A stretch of 64,000 bases of DNA from Campanula takesimana. Its lineage: Eukaryota; Streptophyta; Magnoliopsida; Asterales; Campanulaceae. The notes below the pieces were generated by a model. That model was not told the DNA's origin. It saw only the letters and a program-made list of their open reading frames with translations, and did not search any database. Every line of letters starts with the position of its first letter. The stretch's first letter is position 1. Positions 57,755-64,000 of the stretch are shown here, piece after piece. The position numbers and the translations under genes were made by a program. Location: NCBI GenBank assembly GCA_026119855.1, contig JAOWBW010000301.1:620001-684000 (forward strand). Direction: 5' to 3'.

Positions 57755-58870
57755 TGTTAGTAGTGGTGCCCTAGGCTCGTTTAATAAACGTTGTAATTGT
57801 TATCATTTATTTCATATCAATAAAGAGATGTTTTGATTATTATTGTTGTTCATGTTTACTTATAATAATCTCCATCCCTAGTACTTGTTAAGCACTAGTA
57901 TAAAGGCTAAATGATCATGGGATGATCATGTTAGATTTATGGGTACTTGTTTGGAACAAGGTACTGGACATGACCCGCTGTATGAGATTTATGTCATGGT
58001 CTATGTCGAACATATATCTCACATTAGTTATGTCATTCGAATCCTTAGACATGAAGTTATTATAGTCTTCCACTTGATGAACATTATGTTTGACATATTC
58101 AAACGCTACCTTTAACCGGGTAGTTATAAAGGGTAAGATTGGCATAATCGGATTCAAGTAAGGAAGAGTAATAAGCTAAATGGATTTGTCCCTCTTCGAA
58201 GAGATGTCAAGCTTGGGCCTCTCGTAGGAATGATGTTGATGAAATGTTCGGCCGGACTCAAATGAATTGATCGGATCAATGTCATTTGGATTATCAACAT
58301 ATTCGGAATCAAGAAAGTATTGAACAAAGACAAGTTGACTTGTTGACCATGACTTGTGTTCAATGACGTCGTGGACAAAGGGATTATGACATGTTCTAAA
58401 AGGAATGCGAACTTGTATCTAGTTATACTATTTGGGTAGGTATGACGGTTTGCTAGAACCTAATCATATCTTATGGTTTCATGTTTGAACCCATTGTCAA
58501 CTTAGTATAATCCTAGAGGGTCACACACAATAGAACGAATCTTTAAAAAGACTAAAGTGGAATTTTTCAGTGTTTCTGGGCAGGCGGGCGACCGCCCAAA
58601 AGGGACCGGGCGACCGCCCAAAGTTGGGCGACCGTACAGCCTTCTTTGGGCGGCCGCACGGTGCTGTCGGGAGGCAGATTCCTAATTTGATTAGGAAACG
58701 AATTTTGGACGGATTTTGACACAAGTTTCCTATTTGGAATAGGTCCTACTTGTGTATAAAAGACCAAATTCGGCCAGCACTCTTCCCCAATGATTTTGTG
58801 AGTCTCCAAAGATTTTTGAGAGAGTTTATTTTGTTCCAAGATATCTTTTGATTGAAGAACAAAATAATAC
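57755..58870 (+). repeat. cE: copia LTR, cut by X
   Basis: It starts TGTTAGTAGTGGTGCCCTAG and is colinear with cA, cC and cD until 58870, where X begins after AATAC. TATAAAA is at 58755-58761. The CpG cluster 58586-58661 has GGGCGACCGCCC twice, then GGGCGACCGTAC and GGGCGGCCGCAC. The rest of cE lies to the right of X, outside the window. Confidence 0.88.
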
Positions 58871-59837
58871 TGTAGATACCCCGGGGAGCCACGGCTTTAG
58901 GCTAGAGCGGTGATTTATCCTAGGATGTCTAACTTGTTTTTAGAGTCGCCACCTATGTTTTGAGGAACATAAGAAAAACCTATAGATTGTAGCCTAAGTT
59001 TGATTACGAAAACAGAGATTCTTTGTTTTGAGGTTCGGGGGTTAGATTACGAGATGGGAAGTACCGAAACACCCATCTCGCCCAACTAAAGTTGGTCTTG
59101 CTTGATCAAAATCTACATGAATGAAAATGTTCTTCTTCTTCTTCTTTAAGTCATGAAAAGGGGGGATTTAAAATAGGATTTGGAATGTAGGAGATAACTC
59201 CTTAACCAACCTCAATGAGATGAGGTGATCATTAGAGTCATGTCCCAAAATGATTTGGGTGATTGCACATTTGATTAAAGTAAAAGAGAGAGAGGAGATG
59301 AAGTAGAAAAGAAGGGAAAAGATGGACTTTTACCTACAATTTGAAGAACTTCAAATATTGCTTGATGAAATCCTTAGAGAACTTTTAGAAAGTGATTTTG
59401 GTATAGTTTTTGTAAGTTCAATTTTCAGTCCTTGAAAATGGAGGTAAAGAGAGGTTTTTATAGGTGAAAGAGGGGTGTTTTTGGTGCCAAACTCAGTCAC
59501 CAAGAAATCCTTCCCAGGCAAAATCCTGTAAATTGAGCAAGGGGGGAATCCTGGCCAGAAATCTGTAACTGACGCCCAGAGGCGCGCGCTTCCTGCTTTG
59601 GGGGCGGGAGGCGCGCGCGCCTGGCTCCTAGTGTCGGAGGCGCGCGACTCAGAGAAGGAAATTTTGACAGAATGGACTAGAAAGTCAGCCCTGTCATTCA
59701 GTTTAGTCCCTGGACTTAACGAAGTCAGTCAGGAACTTAACGGAAGTGACAGAAACTAACGAGAAACACTTAAAATAGGGAGAAACACAAGATCAAATGT
59801 GCAATCGGGGTGAGCGGTCCAAGGCGGGGTGTCTACA
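58871..59837 (-). repeat. X 3' LTR
   Basis: Minus: TGTAGACACCCCGCCTTGGA ... GGGGTATCTACA, 967 bp, same family as the Y LTR. TATA complement is in 59453-59467. CpG cluster at 59577-59646. U5 PBS-like core at 58943-58951. Confidence 0.9.
59577..59646 (-). promoter_or_regulatory. CpG-rich promoter-proximal cluster of the X LTR
   Basis: Three copies of a GGCGCGCGC core (AGAGGCGCGCGCTTCC, GGAGGCGCGCGCGCCTGG, GGAGGCGCGCGACTC), about 110-190 bp upstream of TATA. Confidence 0.6.
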
Positions 59838-59850
59838 GAGCCCCTCGGCG
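59838..59850 (-). other. X polypurine tract
   Basis: Complement CGCCGAGGGGCTC abuts the LTR start. Confidence 0.8.
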
Positions 59851-60011
59851 ACGTGGACTGCAAAGCAAAACGCGTCGACGAAGGTTAAAAACACCCGCCG
59901 AGGACATCACCAAGAAAAAGCAAAGACTCGATGAAAGCGGGAATTTGAAATTGCGAGAGATAGTGGTGCGCTCCCTGTGTGAGCGGCTTTTGCTGGAGTG
60001 TTGTATTGGGG

Positions 60012-60690
60012 CTCATGGGAGCTTGTCTCGATATGGACCGAGTTTTGTTGAGTTGGGGCTCATGGGAGCTTGTCTCGACATGGACCGAGTTGCCGACTTG
60101 GAGCTCATGGGAGCTTGTCTCGATATGGACCGAGTTGCCGACATGGAGCTCATGGGAGCTTGTCTCGATATGGACCGAGTTGCCGACTTGGAGCTCATGG
60201 GAGCTTGTCTCGATATGGACCGAGTTGCCGACTTGGAGCTCATGGGAGCTGGTCTCGATATGGACCGAGTTGCCGACTTGGAGCTCATGGGAGCTGGTCT
60301 CGATATGGACCGAGTTGCTGACTTGGAGCTCATGGGAGCTTGTCTCGATATGGACCGAGTTGCCGACTTGGAGCTCATGGGAGCTTGTCTCGATATGGAC
60401 CGAGTTGCCGACTTGGAGCTCATGGGAGCTTGTCTCGATATGGACCGAGTTGCCGACTTGGAGCTCATGGGAGCTTGTCTCGATATGGACCGAGTTGCCG
60501 ACTTGGAGCTCATGGGAGCTTGTCTCGATATGGACCGAGTTGCTGACTTGGAGCTCATGGGAGCTTGTCTCGATATGGACCGAGTTGCCGACTTGGAGCT
60601 CATGGGAGCTTGTCTCGATATGGACCGAGTTGCCGACCTGGAGCTCATGGGAGCTTGTCTCGATATGGACCGAGTTGTCGACTTGGAGCC
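60012..60690 (+). repeat. 45-bp tandem repeat, 15 copies
   Basis: Unit GCTCATGGGAGCTTGTCTCG-ATATGGACCGAGTTGCC-GACTTGGA. Copies start at 60012, 60059 and then every 45 bp to 60644, with few substitutions (TTGTCT/TGGTCT, GCC/GCT). Because 45 is a multiple of three and the unit lacks stops, several frames on both strands stay open. None has protein features other than the repeat. Confidence 0.95.
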
Positions 60691-60749
60691 GCATCTGCTT
60701 ACGTTGTTGACTTTGTGGGGTGTGGGCACGGTTGAATGTTTTGAATGAG

Positions 60750-61140
60750 GTCGTTAGTGAACCCTTGTTGACGAATCCGTTAGTGAATCCGTTCGATGAA
60801 ATATTGCTTTGAAGCCTCGTGCCATTTGGAGTCACACTTGACTTTTTTTTGAATTGTGGGGTACGGGCACAGTTGACCGCGACCAGAAAAATGTTCCTGC
60901 TGGGGATGAAATGTTGAGATTGACTCTTGAGGGGGGTGTGGCACCCGTGACAGAACTTAGGGAGTTTGGAATTTTGAAGAGGACAGCCTACTTTTGAGTG
61001 GGAGTTTCTATCCTACTTTCGATTTTTGACATGCCTTAAGGGCGGACCAGAAGAATGTGTGCCCAACTGGGTGTCCGAGGACAGGGGCTGTGACTTAATT
61101 TAGGTTGGAGATCTCTGACAAGGCCCTTTTCTTGAGGCGA
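60750..61140 (+). other. X spacer between tandem repeats and antisense promoter
   Basis: No ORF or recognised motif. I see nothing further here. Confidence 0.5.
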
Positions 61141-61149
61141 TTTAGACCT

Positions 61150-61286
61150 GGGAGGCGCGCGCCTTCCTATGTGGGCTTGGGACGCGCGCGCACTTCAGAC
61201 TGCTGGCGGGTGGCGCGCGCGTCTGGGAGGCGGAATTCCGGGCTTGACATTTGCTGACCAAAAGAGCCCCCAACAGCTATAATATC
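61150..61286 (+). promoter_or_regulatory. Putative promoter of the X antisense gene
   Basis: Three CpG motifs (GGGAGGCGCGCGCCTTCCT at 61150-61168, GGGACGCGCGCGCACTTC at 61179-61196, GGGTGGCGCGCGCGTCTGGG at 61208-61227) are followed by CAACAGCTATAATATC (61271-61286), then TTCGACCA and the ATG at 61380. Core and spacing parallel the Y antisense promoter, and the motif is that of the X LTR. Confidence 0.65.
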
Positions 61287-61379
61287 ATCTTCTGTTCGAC
61301 CACTTGATCCTCACAGCTCCTTTCTGCCATTTTTGAACATCATATTATTGCTTAACTTTGCTTGTGATCAACATTTTCC

Positions 61380-62779
61380 ATGGCTTCCAATTCTTTTGCT
61401 CTTGGTGCCAAGGTCGTTAGTGAGTATGAAAAGGACTTGGGTACTTTTGTGTATTCTTTTAAGACCCATCCCAAGAAGGCCTTCATTAAAGACTTCGGGT
61501 TCCGAATTCTTTTCACTTTGCGGACGTTGAAGCCGGATTGGGATTTGTTGAGAGCTGCCGCGGCTTTCTGGGATTGCGACAGCCATACCTTCAACCTTTC
61601 AGCTAATGAAATGGTGCCGACTGTTGACGATTTCGGGGCCATCCTTGGCATGCCTTTGGCCGGTCGGATTGCCGTCCCTAAATATCACCGTGGTGCCGTC
61701 GACTCTTGAGTTGAGTTACTGAATCTCCCTGTTGAGGACGTGAGGAAGATGTTGTACGGTACCGTGATTGACATAACTGAGTTGCCGATGTTCTTCAATT
61801 TACACTCGGAGGACCCGGTGGTTCAATCTTTCAAAAGAAATGCCATGGCCGTTTGTCTCTTCAGCGAAGTACTGTTTGTTACACCCTTCAGGACTGCGGA
61901 CGCTCAGTTGGCTGAGATTATTTTGCAAGCTAAGGAGCAGCAATTTAGTGTAATCCCTCTTATTGTAGGGGAGACATTGCACGGCCTTGATGAGTTACAT
62001 AGGACGGGCAAGATGTGTCGGGGAAGCCCTTTGCTCTTGACCATATGGCTCCGAGAACACTTCAGAATTTATTCTCCGGATGGTGATTTGTCTCCTTTTG
62101 CTGTTCATAGGAGGAAGTTGTTGATCCGGGATTTATCTGAAGATGATTGGAAGAAATTCTTTGCCTCTCGGGTGACCGCCGATATTGAGTGGTGTCCTCC
62201 TTCTTGGGGTCTTCGTCCTTTTGTGGAATGGACTCTTGGTTTTCAGCACGTGGTTGTACCCGGTTTGAGAGATTCTTCATTTACCAGCCAGAGCGGGTTC
62301 TGCGGCAGTTCGGTCGCCAACAGACAATTCATTTTCCGAGGGATGGAACGCTTCGTCCAGTTGCTTACATGGGTCCTGACTTCTCGAGTGAGCTTCAGTC
62401 GGCTTGGGGAGATGACCGCAATCGTTGGGCTTTTGCTCCTCTACATCAGGGGAGTGTCTTCCTTCCCGAGAGCTACTTGGACTATTTATTTGGCACCCTT
62501 TACCGCGGCATCACTTGGGTTGATGTGCTTCGTGCCGAGTTGTTGGGACAGGGTTTTGAGCCTAGCAGCACTTTGAGATATAGAGAGGCTGCTGCTGATT
62601 CGAGTAACATTCTCGCTGACCCTTTCGATACTCCTTTGGATGACTTTTATTCTAGGAGACGTGTTGCAGCACAGAAGGTTTCGGTGCGTAATAGTGCTCC
62701 TTTGTTACCCAAGAAGAAAAGGATTGAGAGACGATCGGATGGTCCTTCGAAAGCTAAGAGAAAATTGGATTTTTCTTAG
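61380..62779 (+). pseudogene. Antisense extra gene of X: plant mobile domain protein
   Basis: ATG 61380 (MASNSFALGAKVVSEYEKDL). It reads through one in-frame TGA (61707) and shifts frame near 62275 to end at 62779, about 465 codons overall. The body has the plant mobile domain pattern: ...FNLSANEMVPTVDDFGAILG MPLAG..., MCRGSPLLLTIWLREHF, RVTADIEWCPP, YMGPDF. The tail PKKKRIERRSDGPSKAKRKL looks like a bipartite nuclear localisation signal. The domain is shared by host MAIN-type proteins and by transposable elements; extra ORFs with a transposon-associated domain are known in Tat elements. AATAAA follows at 62886-62891. The frameshift is inferred from the protein pattern. Confidence 0.75.
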
Positions 62780-62960
62780 TACCCTAAGAGATTGCAATTA
62801 GACCACTTTGTTTTAGGATTTAATACTTTGATGTCTTTTGTTGCTCAATAAATCCGTTGTAATGGTTTGAATAATTCATTGAATGAATAAAAAATTGCAT
62901 TTTGTTATTTGAAGTGAATTGGGTATTTTTGATATGTTTTAGACCGCACCCGAAGGTTGC

Positions 62961-62997
62961 CTACGTTCCTCCAGTTGGGAGGCTCAGGTCTTCGTAG
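62961..62997 (-). other. Type-1 hairpin candidate of X
   Basis: Minus: CTACG/CGTAG outer arms (62993-62997, 62961-62965). Perfect inner stem CCTCC/GGAGG (62978-62982, 62968-62972) with a 5-nt loop. Confidence 0.75.
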
Positions 62998-63047
62998 TTC
63001 AAACAAACAAAGACCATTTTTTTTTTGTTATGCACCCTGTTTTTTGC

Positions 63048-63077
63048 CTAGACCGCCCTCGCGGGTTTTCAATCTAG
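63048..63077 (-). other. Type-2 hairpin candidate, X copy 2
   Basis: Minus: outer CTAGA/TCTAG, inner CCC-GCGA-GGG (63056-63065). Confidence 0.75.
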
Positions 63078-63110
63078 CGGGCTTCTTTTTTGCACGTGCT
63101 CTAATTTTTG

Positions 63111-63141
63111 CCTAGGCCGCCCTTGCGGGTTTTCAACCTAG
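63111..63141 (-). other. Type-2 hairpin candidate, X copy 1
   Basis: Minus: outer CTAGG/CCTAG, inner CCC-GCAA-GGG (63120-63129). About 40 nt after the integrase stop. Confidence 0.75.
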
Positions 63142-63182
63142 CGAGTGATTTTTTTTTTTTTTTTGTTAATGGTCTTTGTTTA

Positions 63183-64000
63183 TTAAGCGTAGAACCTCTT
63201 GAGCTTGTCGAGGTTGACCTCCTTTGGCAGCTGGTCACCATCTAAATCCACGAGCCGGACTGCACCACCGCTTAGTATCTTTTTGACCACGTACGGACCG
63301 ATCCATCGGGGTCCCCATTTCCCCAGGGGATTCATGGCATTAGGAGGATGTTGTCTTAAAACCAAATCTCCCACATTGATGTTTCGAGGCTTCACTTTTT
63401 GGTTGAAAGCTCTTGCCATCCTTTGCTGATATGCCCTCGTGCGTTCGAGTGCTCTTAACCTTTTCTCATCGAGTAAGGCTTGCTGTTCGTATCGACTTTG
63501 CATCCAGTTGACCTCGTTGACTTGATTCTCGAGGAGGACCCGTAGAGATGGGACTTCAAGTTCGATAGGGAGTACGGCTTCAGAACCATAGACCAATACA
63601 TAAGGAGTTTCTCCTGTCGCGGATCGTATTGATGTGCGGTAGCCCCACAATGCTAATGGTAGCTTCTCGGGCCAATCCCTTCCTGTTGAGGCCATTTTCT
63701 TGACGATGGTCTCGATGGTCTTATTTGCTGCTTCGACTGCGCCATTTGCTTGGGGCCGGTAAGGAGATGACTTGTGCTTGGTGATCTTGTATTCAACTAA
63801 AAGTGCATCCATTTCCTTCTCAAAGTGAGAGCCGTTGTCGTAAATGATTTCATGAGGCATGCCGTATCGGCACATGATATTGATCTTTACAAACTCGGCC
63901 ACTTTCTTGGCGTTGAGGGTTCGATAGGCTTGTGCTTCGACCCACTTTGTGAAGTAGTCGACTGCCACTAGGACGAATGACTGCCCATTGCTTCCGGCAG
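63183..64000 (-). CDS. Tat-lineage integrase of X (partial, C-terminal)
   Basis: The frame is open from the window edge to TAA at 63183-63185 (about 272 codons seen). It shows the catalytic core (VLVAVDYFTKWVEAQAY; IYDNGSHFEKEM with the second Asp; PQANGAVEAANKTI with the Glu) and a C-terminal GPRWIGPYVVKKI segment of the GPY/F type, ending EVNLDKLKRFYA. No chromodomain. It is the intact counterpart of the broken Y integrase. The first catalytic Asp, the zinc domain, RNase H and RT lie outside the window. The ATG at 63968 is internal, not the start. Confidence 0.92.
   Translation of the reverse strand, partial: AGSNGQSFVLVAVDYFTKWVEAQAYRTLNAKKVAEFVKINIMCRYGMPHEIIYDNGSHFEKEMDALLVEYKITKHKSSPYRPQANGAVEAANKTIETIVKKMASTGRDWPEKLPLALWGYRTSIRSATGETPYVLVYGSEAVLPIELEVPSLRVLLENQVNEVNWMQSRYEQQALLDEKRLRALERTRAYQQRMARAFNQKVKPRNINVGDLVLRQHPPNAMNPLGKWGPRWIGPYVVKKILSGGAVRLVDLDGDQLPKEVNLDKLKRFYA

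Larger units (their letters stand above)
58871..64000 (-). mobile_element. X: Tat-lineage gypsy element, 3' half
   Basis: 3' LTR 58871-59837, PPT, tandem repeats, an antisense extra gene, type-1 and two type-2 hairpins, then the integrase end, which runs off the window. It is inserted in cE. The integrase is open, so the element may be the youngest of the gypsy copies here. Confidence 0.88.

Noticed and set aside
60012..60690. CRISPR-like array
   Set aside because: Units are contiguous direct repeats without unique spacers, in a plant retrotransposon.
59810..60835. Long ORFs of 238-316 codons on both strands
   Set aside because: They arise from the 45-bp stop-free tandem unit. The peptides are only repeats and no frame has other protein features.
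1..64000. Host protein-coding genes
   Set aside because: Every recognisable protein belongs to a retrotransposon; the mobile-domain gene lies between the integrase and LTR of X and is best read as part of it.

Overview
The window is nuclear DNA of a repeat-rich flowering plant, probably a eudicot. It is filled end to end with nested LTR retrotransposons. I see no host gene, rRNA, tRNA gene or CRISPR array. The evidence is the Ty1/copia and Ty3/gypsy domains, TG...CA long terminal repeats with 5-bp target duplications (TSDs), an initiator-Met primer-binding site (PBS) in the copia elements, and a TGGCGACTCYGCTGGGGA PBS plus CGAGGGGCTC polypurine tract (PPT) typical of the Tat/Ogre gypsy lineage. 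The organism cannot be named more precisely from the sequence.

Layout, using names of my own. V (+, gag-bearing gypsy without pol): 1-85 and 11692-14672, split by E1. E1 (+, 86-11691, TSD GTATG): a complete 11.6-kb Tat/Ogre-type element with LTRs, PBS and PPT but no gag or pol. R (-): gypsy LTR, 14673-15677. F (+): truncated copia LTR, 15678-16708. Y (+): decayed Tat element, 16709-21376, with RNase H, integrase, an antisense extra gene, tandem repeats and a 3' LTR. Z (+): a scrap of Tat protease, 21377-21514. cB (-): copia, 21515-25770, split by the solo LTR cC (23774-25261, TSD CTATC). U (-): Tat-type 3' LTR and tail, 25771-27399. W (-): non-autonomous gypsy with gag, 27400-57754, carrying four later insertions: cA (-, copia, 27558-36048, TSD GTTAC), cD (+, copia, 37547-45684, TSD ACGCG), the solo LTR S (49147-51236, TSD TTGTC) and cE (+, copia LTR, 57755-58870). 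X (-): Tat element, 58871 to beyond 64000, inside cE, with an intact integrase end and an antisense plant-mobile-domain gene.

The deepest nesting is Z > cB > U > W > cE > X. Autonomous pol is visible only in Y and cB (both decayed), in cA (nearly intact) and in X (running off the window). E1, V and W keep the gypsy cis signals but no pol, so they must have been copied in trans.

The most interesting material is non-coding. (1) Nearly every LTR has, just upstream of its TATA box, a small cluster of CpG-rich, often palindromic motifs. The motifs are family-specific, but some are shared between copia and gypsy. (2) In X and Y the same motif also sits upstream of a TATA box driving the antisense extra gene. 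That promoter and the 3' UTR are conserved while the coding bodies differ. (3) Two short RNA-hairpin candidates recur in the Tat-type elements. One has a changing inner stem whose complementarity is maintained; the other is capped by a GNRA tetraloop in all six copies. (4) A second copy of the PBS core lies inside U5 of every Tat-type LTR whose U5 is visible.
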